NCBI RefSeq assembly: GCF_017798165.1
Contig: NZ_CP059068.1
Location: 1,860,001 to 1,924,000 of the forward strand
Direction: 5' to 3'
Length of the DNA stretch: 64,000 nucleotides
Source of the DNA: Rhodoferax sp. AJA081-3
GTDB taxonomy: Bacteria > Pseudomonadota > Gammaproteobacteria > Burkholderiales > Burkholderiaceae_C
The notes below the pieces were generated by a model, which was not told the origin of the DNA, ran no database searches, and saw nothing but the letters and a program-made list of their open reading frames with translations. The stretch's first letter is position 1; every line of letters begins with the position of its first letter. A program made the position numbers and the translations under genes. Positions 44,167-52,976 of this stretch are shown one piece after another.

Positions 44167-44928
44167 TTACAGCGCGGTCACACCACCATCCACCGGCAGC
44201 GCAACACCCGTCGTAAAGCCCGCCGCATCGCTGCACAGATACAGCACAGCAGCGGCAATTTCTTCTGCCTGGCCGATGCGCCCAATGGGGTGCATGGCCC
44301 GTGCAAAGGCGCCCTTCTTGGGGTCTGTGGCCTCGGCGCGGCGGAACATCTCGGTGTCAATCACCGCAGGGCACACCGCATTGACGCGGATGTTTTTCTT
44401 GCCATACTCCACCGCGGCCGACTTGGTCAGGCCGATCACCGCATGTTTGGTGGCGCAGTAGATGCCCATCTTGGGCGCTGCAATCAGGCCCGCTATTGAG
44501 GCCGTGTTGACAATGGCGCCGCCACCCTGTGCCAACATGATCGGGATCTGGTGCTTCAGGCATAGCCATACACCTTTGACATTGACGTTCATCAGCGCGT
44601 CGAACTCCGCCTCGGTGCTGTCGGCCAGCCGGCCTTGTTCAATGTCGATGCCGGCGTTGTTGAAGGCATAGTCGAGGCGGCCATAGGTGGCGACGGTGGC
44701 ATCCACCAAGGCCTTGACCTCGGCATCACGCGTTACATCGCAGCGCACAAAGCTGGCCGTGCCACCCGCGTCGCGGATCTGGGCCACGGTGCCCTCACCG
44801 CCATTGGCGTCCACATCCGACACCACAACCTTGATGCCCTGTGCGGCAAAGGCCAGCGCAGTGGCGCGACCGATGCCGTTGCCGGCGCCCGTGACCAGGG
44901 CGACCTGGCCGGAGAATGTTTTGCTCAT
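44167..44928 (-). CDS. SDR family oxidoreductase
   Basis: The ATG at 44926-44928 gives 253 residues. NAD(P)-binding TGAGNGIGRA is near residue 11, NNAGID near 88, and the catalytic YxxxK is YCATKHAV near 155, so it is a complete classical short-chain dehydrogenase. The C-terminus keeps GVALPVDGG. It begins 13 bp after the acyl-CoA dehydrogenase on the same strand; the pair probably forms an operon acting on an acyl-CoA or hydroxy acid. Substrate unknown. Confidence 0.92.
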   Translation of the reverse strand: MSKTFSGQVALVTGAGNGIGRATALAFAAQGIKVVVSDVDANGGEGTVAQIRDAGGTASFVRCDVTRDAEVKALVDATVATYGRLDYAFNNAGIDIEQGRLADSTEAEFDALMNVNVKGVWLCLKHQIPIMLAQGGGAIVNTASIAGLIAAPKMGIYCATKHAVIGLTKSAAVEYGKKNIRVNAVCPAVIDTEMFRRAEATDPKKGAFARAMHPIGRIGQAEEIAAAVLYLCSDAAGFTTGVALPVDGGVTAL

Positions 44929-44941
44929 AAACGTGTTTCTT

Positions 44942-46174
44942 TCATTTGGCCAAAGCGGCGGGATAGGGTGCGAGTTCTTGCTTGGCAATCGCGTTGTTGT
45001 GGACTTCGTCCGGGCCGTCTGCGGTACGCAGGTGGCGGGCGTAGGCGTAATAAGAGGTCAGCAAAAAATCCTGGCTGAAGCCGCCCGCACCATGGGCCTG
45101 GATGGCCCAGTCAATCACCTTGCAGCAGTTGTTGGGGGCGGCCACCTTGATCATTGCAATCTCCTTGGCCGCCACTTTATTGCCAACCGTGTCCATACGG
45201 TGTGCCGCATGTAACACCAGCAGCCGCGTCTGGTCGATCAGCGTACGGGATTTGGCAATACGCTCGCGCCACACACTCTGGTCCGACAGCGGCTTGTGGA
45301 AGGCCACACGCGACACGACACGTTTGCACATCAGCTCCAACGCGGCCTCGGCCATGCCGACCACCCGCATGCAATGGTGGATGCGTCCGGGGCCGAGGCG
45401 GCCTTGGGCGATCTCAAAACCGCGGCCTTCGCCCAACAACAGGTTGCTGGCCGGCACACGCACGTTTTCAAACAAGACCTCGGGGTGCCCGGCCGGGGGG
45501 TCCATAAAGCCGTACAAGGCCATGTCGCGCACGATGGTCACGCCCGGCGTGTCCTTGGGTACCAGGATCATGGACTGCTGGCGGTGCCGGTTGGAGTTGT
45601 CGGGGTCGGTCTTGCCCATCAGGACAAAGACCTTGCAGGCCTCGGCCGCCGCACCGGTGATGTACCACTTGCGGCCATTGATGACGTAGTCGTCGCCATC
45701 GCGCGTGATGCGGCATTCGATGTTGGTGGCATCCGACGAGGCCACTGCCGGTTCGGTCATCGCAAACGCGGAACGGATCTCGCCGGCCAGCAGGGGCTTG
45801 AGCCAGCGCTCCTTTTGTGCCTCGGTGCCGTAGCGCTCCAGCACCTCCATATTGCCGGTGTCGGGCGCCGAGCAATTGAACACCTCGGCCGACCAGTACT
45901 GGTGGCCCATCATTTCGGCGATGGGTGCGTATTCCAGGTTGCTCAAGCCAAAGCCGTGGGCGGATGCGGGCAGGAACAGGTTCCACAACCCCTGGGCCTT
46001 GGCCTTGGCTTTGAGTTCCTCCATCAGCGGGTAGTTGACGTAGGCGTTGCCGGCCTTGGCATTGGCGGCGATTTCTTCCTCGCGGCGCTGCCATTGCGGG
46101 AAAACCTCGGCGTGCAGGAAGGCCTTGACCTGGGTGTGCAGGTCCCTGACCTTGGGTGAAAAGTCGGTGTACAT
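44942..46174 (-). CDS. Acyl-CoA dehydrogenase family protein (ACAD10/11-like)
   Basis: This 410-residue protein has the acyl-CoA dehydrogenase fold: [15 protein letters not shown] near residue 134, [10 protein letters not shown] near 168 and FAD/subunit-contact sequences [11 protein letters not shown] near 356. The motif [15 protein letters not shown] near 375 fits the ACAD10/11 group that acts on 4-hydroxy or branched acyl-CoA. A LysR regulator is divergent. Substrate unknown. Confidence 0.92.
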   Translation of the reverse strand: MYTDFSPKVRDLHTQVKAFLHAEVFPQWQRREEEIAANAKAGNAYVNYPLMEELKAKAKAQGLWNLFLPASAHGFGLSNLEYAPIAEMMGHQYWSAEVFNCSAPDTGNMEVLERYGTEAQKERWLKPLLAGEIRSAFAMTEPAVASSDATNIECRITRDGDDYVINGRKWYITGAAAEACKVFVLMGKTDPDNSNRHRQQSMILVPKDTPGVTIVRDMALYGFMDPPAGHPEVLFENVRVPASNLLLGEGRGFEIAQGRLGPGRIHHCMRVVGMAEAALELMCKRVVSRVAFHKPLSDQSVWRERIAKSRTLIDQTRLLVLHAAHRMDTVGNKVAAKEIAMIKVAAPNNCCKVIDWAIQAHGAGGFSQDFLLTSYYAYARHLRTADGPDEVHNNAIAKQELAPYPAALAK

Positions 46175-46316
46175 GGGGATGTCCTTGTGGCGGTGTGGGT
46201 GTGTAGGTGTGTCGATCTATGGGCTTGAGATTAGCGGCCCAGCCCCCTGCTGACCAATGCTTTGTTTTCAGCAAAACTATTCATTTGGTGCATGGTCCGG
46301 CTATAGTGACCCCGCC
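46175..46316. promoter_or_regulatory. Divergent promoter region, acyl-CoA dehydrogenase / LysR
   Basis: The 142-bp gap holds ACCAATG (46253-46259) and CATTTGGT (46282-46289), a spaced near-inverted repeat suiting LysR binding. TATAGT (46302-46307) could be the LysR gene's -10, placing transcription start within a few bases of the ATG. Confidence 0.45.
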
Positions 46317-47282
46317 ATGATCCATATCAGCCGCATCGACCTGAACCTGTTTGTCGTGTTCGACGCCATCTACACCGAAGGCGGCATCACCCGCGCCAGC
46401 GAGATCCTGAAACTGACACAACCGGCGGTCAGCCACGCGCTGGCGCGCCTGCGCACACTGGTGGACGACCCGCTGTTTGTGCGCCAGGGTCATACCATGT
46501 CACCCACACCCGTGGCGCATGAGCTGATTGGGCCGGTGCGCCGCGCCATTGCAGAAATCGAGGGGTCGCTGAGCCAGTTGTCACGTTTTGACCCACAAAC
46601 CTCGCAGCGTGAATTCAAGATCGGCATGCATGCCATCGTGGAGCTGGCGACCATTCCGGCGCTGATGGAGCTGATAGGCGCGGCGGCGCCCGGCATACAG
46701 ATTTCGTCCGTGGTCCATAACCGCAGCGATTTCCAGACCCAGCTAACCAGCGGAAAACTGGCCGCCGCCATCGACGTGCTGGTGCCGGTCACCCACAACA
46801 TCCACAAACAACGCCTGGCCGGCGGCAAGATGGTGGTGGTCGCCCGCAAGGACCACCCGGTGGTCCAGGGCCGCATCAGCCTGGAGACCTATCTGGCGCA
46901 CGAGCATGTGTTGTCCAGCACCCGCATGGAAGGCCCGGGCATGGAGGATGTGGAGCTGTCCCGACTGGGCTGGACGCGGCGCATCAAACTGCGCTGCCAG
47001 AACTACTGGACGGCCTGCAAAATCGTCAGCACCACCGACCTGCTGCTGACCATGCCTGAGCGTTACGCACGCGCTGCCAATGCACCGCTGGACAACCAGT
47101 TGCTGTCCTTCCCCATCCCCATGAACGCACGCGACATTTACCTGTACTGGCACGCCAGCGTAGAAAGCGACCAGGCCAATCGCTGGCTGCGGGACAACCT
47201 GATTGCTTCGTTTGATGCGCCCGCAGCAGAGTTGGGGCAAACGCCGACGTTCGTGTCCTCCGCCCTGCGGGCTCCCCCTTGA
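46317..47282 (+). CDS. LysR-family transcriptional regulator
   Basis: The ATG at 46317 gives 321 residues. The N-terminal HTH is RIDLNLFVVFDAIYTEGGITRASEIL..TQPAVSHALARLR (split here), with DPLFVRQGHTMSPT following. The C-terminal part is the usual inducer-binding domain. It resembles the NodD/SyrM-like branch that starts with DLNLFVVFDAI. It is divergent from the acyl-CoA dehydrogenase and SDR genes, which it probably controls. Confidence 0.92.
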   Translation: MIHISRIDLNLFVVFDAIYTEGGITRASEILKLTQPAVSHALARLRTLVDDPLFVRQGHTMSPTPVAHELIGPVRRAIAEIEGSLSQLSRFDPQTSQREFKIGMHAIVELATIPALMELIGAAAPGIQISSVVHNRSDFQTQLTSGKLAAAIDVLVPVTHNIHKQRLAGGKMVVVARKDHPVVQGRISLETYLAHEHVLSSTRMEGPGMEDVELSRLGWTRRIKLRCQNYWTACKIVSTTDLLLTMPERYARAANAPLDNQLLSFPIPMNARDIYLYWHASVESDQANRWLRDNLIASFDAPAAELGQTPTFVSSALRAPP

Positions 47283-47325
47283 CCTCACTTTGGCGCTTAC
47301 CCCAACCCTGCTGCTCGTGATATCT

Positions 47326-47946
47326 ATGCCGAAACCTATGAACACCGCAAGCCAACGCACGCTGGCCCATTACAACGAACATGCCCAGGACTTTTTTGCC
47401 GGCACGCGCGACCACGACGTGCGACAGAACATGGACGCCCTGCTGCAACACATCGAAGGCACAGCGCCGTTCACGATTCTGGACTTTGGCTGCGGCCCGG
47501 GCCGGGATCTGAAAGCCTTCAGCGCGCTGGGCCATACAGCGGTGGGCCTGGAGGGTGCCGAGCGTTTTGCGGAGATGGCACGTGCCTACAGCGGCTGCAC
47601 GGTGTGGCACCAGGACTTTTTGGCGCTGGACCTGCCAGCCGAACACTTTGATGGCGTGTTTGCCAACGCGTCACTGTTCCATGTGCCCAGTGCGGTGCTA
47701 CCGCGGGTGCTGCGGGAGGTACATGCCACGCTGAAACCCCGCGGCATTTTGTTCAGCTCCAACCCACGGGGCAACAACGAGGAAGGGTTTAACGGTGAAC
47801 GGTATGGCGCCTACCACGACATCGCCGCCTGGCGCGCCTATGTGACCGCGGCAGGCTTTGTCGAACTGATGCACTACTACCGGCCACCGGGTTTGCCAAT
47901 CGAGCAGCAGCCCTGGCTGGCCAGTGTGTGGCGCAAGACCTCTTAG
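47326..47946 (+). CDS. Class I SAM-dependent methyltransferase
   Basis: From the ATG at 47326 the protein has 206 residues (47338 is an alternative start). The SAM motif I is ILDFGCGPGRDL near residue 49, followed by GLEGAERF and DFLALDLP motifs. FDGVFANASLFHVP fits the family of small-molecule methyltransferases. The end of the gene overlaps convergent fapA by 4 bp. Substrate unknown. Confidence 0.88.
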   Translation: MPKPMNTASQRTLAHYNEHAQDFFAGTRDHDVRQNMDALLQHIEGTAPFTILDFGCGPGRDLKAFSALGHTAVGLEGAERFAEMARAYSGCTVWHQDFLALDLPAEHFDGVFANASLFHVPSAVLPRVLREVHATLKPRGILFSSNPRGNNEEGFNGERYGAYHDIAAWRAYVTAAGFVELMHYYRPPGLPIEQQPWLASVWRKTS

Positions 47947-49553
47947 CGGATCGGCTTCACACGCCCCGCGGGGTCGGTCCACACCACACCGGTCTCAGGG
48001 TCCAAGGAAAAAACACCCTGGCTGTATTCGGTCCGCAAGTGTGCCGTGGTACTGACCACCGTGAGGTCCACCGGCCCAGCCACACCGCCCGCGCCGACCT
48101 GTACTTTGGCCCTCTGCATGACCGCCAATTGTTTTTCCAACTCCGTCCGCTCGGCCAGTGACCGGGACCACACCTGTACCGCCTGTTGCCAAGACGCTTT
48201 GACCCGTTCGAGCATACCCTTGGGGTCGCCAGTGGCGGTCAGTTGTTTGGTCAACTTGCTCAGGTTTTCTTCATGGGTCTTTTCGGTTTCCAGGCGCTGT
48301 AGCAAGGCCTGCATCTGCGCTTCCAGCTCAGCATTGGCGCCCACGGTCACACGGGTCAACCCGCCTTTGTCGGAACCCAAGAGCGGGCACCGGACCAGCA
48401 TCATGGCCTTGGCACTGCCGCCCACCAAACGCCCGCGCTTGGGTGCTTTTTCACCAACGATGATCTGGTTGCCGGACTCCAGCGCGCAGTCCAGCGCCAT
48501 GTCTTCCAGCATGATGGTGGTGCCCGCGTGGATGCTGCAGTTCTCGGCAAAACGGGCAGAGACAGCACCCTCCGCCTGGACCTGGGCCTGCGCAATGATG
48601 CCGCCGGCCACACGGATATCGCCACCGGCGTCCAGCAGACCGCCATCCACCGTGCCCCCCACCACAATGTCGCCCTTGGCCTGCACTTTCATGCCGTGGG
48701 AGACTTCGCCGTCGATCTGTACCGTGCCGTCAAAGTAGATGTTTCCCACGGCCAGGTTGACCCCGGCCAAGCGCAGTACCGGCTCCACCATCACCCCATG
48801 GGTCACCAAAACAGGCTGACCACCCAACGTGGCCTTCAACAGATTGGAGTCTTCCAGGGCGGCCTGCGCACCGACGAGTGACGGTGCAAAGGGCGCATCC
48901 CGTCCGGCACGCGCCGGCAGCTCCCGCCCCAGCACGGTGTGGCCCGCAACACCGGGTGTGGGCGGAATGCGGCGCATCAGGGGCTCACCGACCTGGACCA
49001 CGGTGATGCCGCCGTGCTCGCGGTAATCGATCAATCCATTGGCATCGACTTTGGGTGCACGGTCAGCGGTTTCGGGTATCAGCGCCTGGAAGACGGTGTC
49101 GTGGCCGTGTTCGGGTGGGATTGCAAACGCCACTTCCACATGGTCTGCCTGGCCTAGTGCACAGGCTTGCTCCACTGCGGCGGTGTCAATGCCAAATGCC
49201 ACACTGGCCTCGACCAGGGCCCGCAAGACATCGGCAGCCGTGGCCGGTTTGCCACCCTGTGGCGCTACCAGGCTGATCTGCGCGGTCATCTCATCGGCGG
49301 CCATGTGTACCTGCACTTGTGCATCGCGCCGCTCGGCGACCTGGACCACAAACGATACCGGATGGGTGTTGCAGTCGCTCGCGGCCTGGGCAATGGCCGT
49401 AACGTCTTTGGCGCACTGCTCGAACCCAGCCTGTGCCAGCGCTGCGGTAAGCATGCTGGGGTCAACTGCAGGACGTCCTGCTACCGGCAGGTTGTGCAAG
49501 AACACCTGCCCGTTGACCTCTGTAAAGGAGATGCCCGGCAAGTCCACGTCCAT
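47943..49553 (-). CDS. FapA family protein (DUF342, polymer-forming)
   Basis: The 536-residue protein has an N-terminal region (about 1-180), a central FapA beta-helix domain (about 185-400; GNIYFDGTVQIDGEV, MKVQAKGDIVVGGTVDGG) and a C-terminal coiled coil (LLQRLETEKTHEENLSKLTKQ). FapA relatives link to flagellar assembly or cell shape. No flagellar gene is nearby. Its function here is not clear. Confidence 0.87.
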   Translation of the reverse strand: MDVDLPGISFTEVNGQVFLHNLPVAGRPAVDPSMLTAALAQAGFEQCAKDVTAIAQAASDCNTHPVSFVVQVAERRDAQVQVHMAADEMTAQISLVAPQGGKPATAADVLRALVEASVAFGIDTAAVEQACALGQADHVEVAFAIPPEHGHDTVFQALIPETADRAPKVDANGLIDYREHGGITVVQVGEPLMRRIPPTPGVAGHTVLGRELPARAGRDAPFAPSLVGAQAALEDSNLLKATLGGQPVLVTHGVMVEPVLRLAGVNLAVGNIYFDGTVQIDGEVSHGMKVQAKGDIVVGGTVDGGLLDAGGDIRVAGGIIAQAQVQAEGAVSARFAENCSIHAGTTIMLEDMALDCALESGNQIIVGEKAPKRGRLVGGSAKAMMLVRCPLLGSDKGGLTRVTVGANAELEAQMQALLQRLETEKTHEENLSKLTKQLTATGDPKGMLERVKASWQQAVQVWSRSLAERTELEKQLAVMQRAKVQVGAGGVAGPVDLTVVSTTAHLRTEYSQGVFSLDPETGVVWTDPAGRVKPIR

Positions 49554-49660
49554 CAGCCCGTCCTTTCTGTGGCCGAACCATGCAAAAAGTGTAGGAGCTC
49601 TATACGCAGACGCAAGGGACTATTTTGTAAGCACAGGGCACAGGCCGCTGGTCCACGCAA

Positions 49661-49725
49661 TTAGCTATAGTATTAATAGCATACTCTATTTATTGCACGG
49701 GGGCTAGAGGCCAGTTTCTTATAAA
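49661..49725 (+). repeat. Dispersed RTAGC-N16 element next to the IS
   Basis: GCTAT (49664-49668), 7 nt, ATAGC (49676-49680), 16 nt, ACGGGGGCTA (49697-49706), then GAGGCCAGTTTCTTATAAA. It ends 6 bp before the IS and originally lay just after the GNAT gene's stop. Confidence 0.9.
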
Positions 49726-49731
49726 CCCTCT

Positions 49732-49761
49732 AGTCTTATCCAATGAGGTTTGATCCTGAAC
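49732..49761 (+). repeat. Left terminal inverted repeat of the IS
   Basis: Starts AGTCTTATCCAATGAGG and ends with the shared AGGTTTGATCCTGAAC. A partial direct copy (TTCCAACGAGGTTTGATCCT) follows at 49773-49792, a possible second transposase-binding site. Confidence 0.88.
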
Positions 49762-49851
49762 GGCTTTTTTGATTCCAACGAGGTTTGATCCTCAGGCGAT
49801 TCAGTAAATTGGAACCGGCGGCAGGTGAGCAAGCCAGTCGATCATCAATGA

Positions 49852-51114
49852 ATGGTGATTGACATGAACCTACTGAAGCTCAAGACGATGGCGCAGTTGC
49901 GCCAGTTTTTGGACAGTACACAGGCTTTGGAGTTCGCAAGCCTGGCCGACACCACAGCGTGTTATGCCCATGTCGCGCAGACCATCCAACGCTTCGCCCA
50001 CGCCAGCCTGTGTCGCTCGGATCGTTCCGTGGTGCTGCGCTACCTGGAACGCACCAGCGGCTACTCCAGCGCACAGGTCAAACGCCTGGTATCGCGTGCT
50101 CTGGACGGGGAAGTTCTACAGCGTCGCTACGTGGCACCCAACACGGCCTACGCACGACGCTTTACGGACCAGGACATTGCCCTGCTGGCCCAGACCGACC
50201 GCGCCTTTGACACCCTCTCCGGGGCGGCCACAACCCATGTGCTGTGGCGCCAGTGGCATGTGTATGGGGACGCCCGCTTCGAGCGCCTGAGTGCTATCAG
50301 CGTTTCGCACCTGTACAACCTCAGAAACAGCGTTCGCTACGAGCGCGAGCGTGTGTACCGCAGCAAGACCACCGCGTCGCCGCGCTGCACCCAGATCGGC
50401 GAGCGACGAGCGCCAACACCGCAAGGCCATGCTGGTCACATCCGCATCGACAGCGTGCACCAGGGCGACCTTGACGGTCTCAAAGGGGTCTACCACATCA
50501 ATGCAGTTGATATCGTCACCCAATGGCAGGTGGTGGTGTGCACGGAGTACATCAGCCACAGCTTTATGAGCATCGTCGTTGAGCTGCTGATCGAGCAATT
50601 CCCCTTCCAGCTACGCGGCATTCACGCCGACAACGGCGTGGAGTACATCAATGAACGCATGCTGGAGCTGATGGAGAAAGCCCGTATCGAGCTAACCAAA
50701 TCACGCCCCCGGCGCAGTACCGACAACGCGCTGGTCGAAGGCAAGAATGGCGCGGTGGTGCGCAAGATGTTTGGCTTCAAACACATCGCGCGCAGCAAAG
50801 CGGGGCTGATCAATGACTTCAACCGAGAGCACTTCAACCCGCTGAACAATTTGCACAGGCCCAGCCTGTTTGCAAGCCTGAAGGATGACCCCAAGAAGCC
50901 TGGTCGCACCCTGAAGCGCTACTACGCCCGGGATGCCCAAACTCCGCTGGAGAAGTTGGCCAGTTTGCCAGCACGCCTGCGTCACCTCAAGGCGGGGGTA
51001 ACGATCAAAGATTTGTTGGCGCAGGCGAACAAGCAAAGTGACTTGCAAGCCGCTCAGGCTCGTAACGCCGCCTGGGAGGAACTGGCTCCAAAGCTATATG
51101 GCAAATGCGCTTGA
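49852..51114 (+). CDS. Transposase with integrase-type DDE domain
   Basis: This 420-residue protein has an N-terminal helical DNA-binding region (residues 1-120) and an rve-type catalytic core. The catalytic acids are the Asp in HIRIDSVHQGD (near 201), Asp in IHADNGVEYIN (near 261) and Glu in NALVEGKNG, 35 residues later (DX35E). The frame is open throughout with no stop or frameshift, so the enzyme may be active. It has no second ORF. Confidence 0.93.
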   Translation: MVIDMNLLKLKTMAQLRQFLDSTQALEFASLADTTACYAHVAQTIQRFAHASLCRSDRSVVLRYLERTSGYSSAQVKRLVSRALDGEVLQRRYVAPNTAYARRFTDQDIALLAQTDRAFDTLSGAATTHVLWRQWHVYGDARFERLSAISVSHLYNLRNSVRYERERVYRSKTTASPRCTQIGERRAPTPQGHAGHIRIDSVHQGDLDGLKGVYHINAVDIVTQWQVVVCTEYISHSFMSIVVELLIEQFPFQLRGIHADNGVEYINERMLELMEKARIELTKSRPRRSTDNALVEGKNGAVVRKMFGFKHIARSKAGLINDFNREHFNPLNNLHRPSLFASLKDDPKKPGRTLKRYYARDAQTPLEKLASLPARLRHLKAGVTIKDLLAQANKQSDLQAAQARNAAWEELAPKLYGKCA

Positions 51115-51272
51115 ACGCGGTGTGGCAAGTCTGCAAGAGGGGGGCGGCGCAAGCGCCGCGAGCATCCGATTAAAAGATCAAAGAAGTCAAAAACCAGGCA
51201 GTTTCGGTGATCCCGTAAACTGCCCGTACCTTAACCAATCGACTGGACCTGAACACAGCCGCTATGCCCACT

Positions 51273-51303
51273 GTTCAGGATCAAACCTGATTTGGAAAAG
51301 ACT
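51273..51303 (-). repeat. Right terminal inverted repeat of the IS
   Basis: The reverse complement reads AGTCTTTTCCAAATCAGG and continues to GATCCTGAAC, matching the left end with one gap and few mismatches. Confidence 0.88.
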
Positions 51304-51308
51304 CCTCT

Positions 51309-51776
51309 CTAGCCCAAGGCATAGTCATACCGGATAAAGCCGTGGTGCATGGCAACCCGGTCGTACAGCCCCCGGGCGCGGGTATTGTCGCGGTGGGTCA
51401 GCCAGTACAGCTTGGGGGCGCCGCGTGCCCTGGCGGCATTGGCCACCTGTTCAATCAGCGCCTGGGCCAGGCCCTGGCCACGGGCGGCCTCGTCCACAAA
51501 CAAATCCTGCAGGTAACACACATCGGCCGACCAGATGCTGGGCTGGAACAGGTAGTGGGTGATGCCCAGCAGCTGTCCGTCGACCCGCGCCGCCAAGCCG
51601 TGGATGCCGTCGCCCTGCATCAGGCGCTGCCAAGTGCGCGCGTAGGTTGCCTGCGGAAACTCCCGCTCGTAAAAGCGGTTGTAACCCGCGCCCAGGCGTT
51701 GCCAGGCAGCGTAGTCGGAAGGCTGCAGCGCGTCGATGGTGACGGCTGCCTTGGGGCTTGTGGTGCGTGTGTTCAT
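51309..51776 (-). CDS. GNAT family N-acetyltransferase
   Basis: The 155-residue protein has the acetyl-CoA motif LFVDEAARGQGLAQALIEQ (near residues 90-108) and the closing LYDRVAMHHGFIRYDYALG-type strand of GNAT enzymes. Its ATG overlaps the stop of the PaiB-like gene (ATGA). Substrate unknown. The IS lies directly after its stop codon. Confidence 0.9.
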   Translation of the reverse strand: MNTRTTSPKAAVTIDALQPSDYAAWQRLGAGYNRFYEREFPQATYARTWQRLMQGDGIHGLAARVDGQLLGITHYLFQPSIWSADVCYLQDLFVDEAARGQGLAQALIEQVANAARARGAPKLYWLTHRDNTRARGLYDRVAMHHGFIRYDYALG

Positions 51777-52414
51777 GCCTTGATCCTTTGCTGCACCAGC
51801 GCAGCCATTTGTGCGGCGGCATCACCGGGCTGTCCGGCCAGGCCGGCAGCCACGCCCTGCTGGTCAGACGCCGGGCGGTTCTGGCTGACCTTCCATTTGC
51901 CGACCCAGCGCTGCACGGGTATCTCTATACCCACGATGACACGCAGCAGCTTGTGGATGAAGTCGGCCGGTGCGTCGGACACCTGCCAGGGCAGGGCCTG
52001 GTTGGCTTCGTGTACCTGGGTCAGCCGTGTCACCACATCGAGGATGCGCTCGGCATCTTCAAAGGCCTGGGGTACGCCGTGGGCGTGTACGGTGGCGTAG
52101 TTCCAGGTGGGCACGGCCATGCCATTGGCGTGTTTGCTGGGGTACCAGTTGGGCGACACATAGGCCTGTGGCCCGGTGAACACTGCCACCGACTGGGCAC
52201 CCGCTGCCAGCGCCTGCCATACCGGGTTGGCACGCGCCACGTGGCCCACCAGCGTGCCATGTTCACCCCGGTGGGTATCCAGCAGCATGGGGATGTGGTT
52301 GACCAGCAGTTCGCCTTCATGCTGCACCACCCAGGTGGCCAGCGGATGGCTGCGCACCAGGGCATGCAGCGTGGCGGTGTCGGTCTCGGCAAAGTGCGGG
52401 GGCGAATAGGTCAT
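51773..52414 (-). CDS. PaiB-type FMN-binding protein
   Basis: The 213-residue protein starts MTYSPPHFAETDTATLHALVRSHPLAT, the PaiB/FMN-binding split-barrel pattern, and has NYATVHAHGVP near 127. PaiB was first named a transcription regulator, but the family binds flavin. With a GNAT gene downstream, as in the PaiA-PaiB pair of Bacillus, and a MocR gene divergent, this is a recurrent neighbourhood. Confidence 0.92.
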   Translation of the reverse strand: MTYSPPHFAETDTATLHALVRSHPLATWVVQHEGELLVNHIPMLLDTHRGEHGTLVGHVARANPVWQALAAGAQSVAVFTGPQAYVSPNWYPSKHANGMAVPTWNYATVHAHGVPQAFEDAERILDVVTRLTQVHEANQALPWQVSDAPADFIHKLLRVIVGIEIPVQRWVGKWKVSQNRPASDQQGVAAGLAGQPGDAAAQMAALVQQRIKA

Positions 52415-52431
52415 GGTCGTCGGGGCCTTAC

Positions 52432-52899
52432 TTAGAGAACGGGCTCACACACCACCTCGGTCTTCACCGAGTTGGCAATAAAACAGGAAGCATGGGCGCG
52501 GTGGTGCAGGTCCTGCAGCGCCTGTGCCGTGGGGCACTGGCCCGGCGCAAACTGCACGGCCGGGCGCAGCACCACACGTGTCATGGCCTGCTGGCCTTCG
52601 GCGTTACGGGCCAGCGTTCCGATCGCCTCGTCACGGTAGCTGTCCACTACCCAGCCGGCGCGCGCGGTGATGTCCAGAAACCACAACATGTGGCAGCTGG
52701 ACAGGGATGCGACAAAGGCTTCCTCCGGGTCCACCGCCGCCGCGTCGGAATAGGGCAAGGGCACCACGTGTGGTGACGAGGAACCGGGCACCACCGCGCC
52801 CCCATCAAAACGCCATGTATGGCGGCGGCTGTAACGGTGGTCGGTGAAGGCGGCGTTGTCGTCCCGCTGCCAGAGGATGGTGCTGCTGTGTTGGGCCAT
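52432..52899 (-). CDS. OsmC family protein
   Basis: The 155-residue protein matches OsmC-like peroxidases: the two redox Cys are in LSSCHMLWF (near residue 69) and ASCFIANSVKTEV (near 137). OsmC family members reduce organic hydroperoxides. It is first of a three-gene run (OsmC, PaiB-like, GNAT) and divergent from MocR. Confidence 0.92.
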   Translation of the reverse strand: MAQHSSTILWQRDDNAAFTDHRYSRRHTWRFDGGAVVPGSSSPHVVPLPYSDAAAVDPEEAFVASLSSCHMLWFLDITARAGWVVDSYRDEAIGTLARNAEGQQAMTRVVLRPAVQFAPGQCPTAQALQDLHHRAHASCFIANSVKTEVVCEPVL

Positions 52900-52920
52900 G
52901 GTGTGTAGGGAAGGTGAATG

Positions 52921-52937
52921 CTAAAGTGGCTCTTTAG
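52921..52937. promoter_or_regulatory. Inverted repeat between OsmC-like and MocR genes
   Basis: CTAAAG (52921-52926) and CTTTAG (52932-52937) form a perfect 6-bp inverted repeat around TGGCT, in the 77-bp gap between the divergent genes. It suits an operator for the MocR protein. Confidence 0.5.
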
Positions 52938-52976
52938 TTTAAGAATAAATTTCATCTATCAAGGGGCCAATTTTCC

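Larger units (their letters stand above)
49732..51303 (+). mobile_element. Insertion sequence with DDE transposase, intact, 1572 bp
   Basis: The ends are inverted repeats: left AGTCTTATCCAATGAGG... (49732-49761), right 51273-51303; their inner 16 bp AGGTTTGATCCTGAAC are identical. Both are flanked by CCTCT (49727-49731 and 51304-51308), a 5-bp target duplication. One full-length transposase gene is inside. The family (IS481-like or unassigned) is not certain. Confidence 0.9.
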
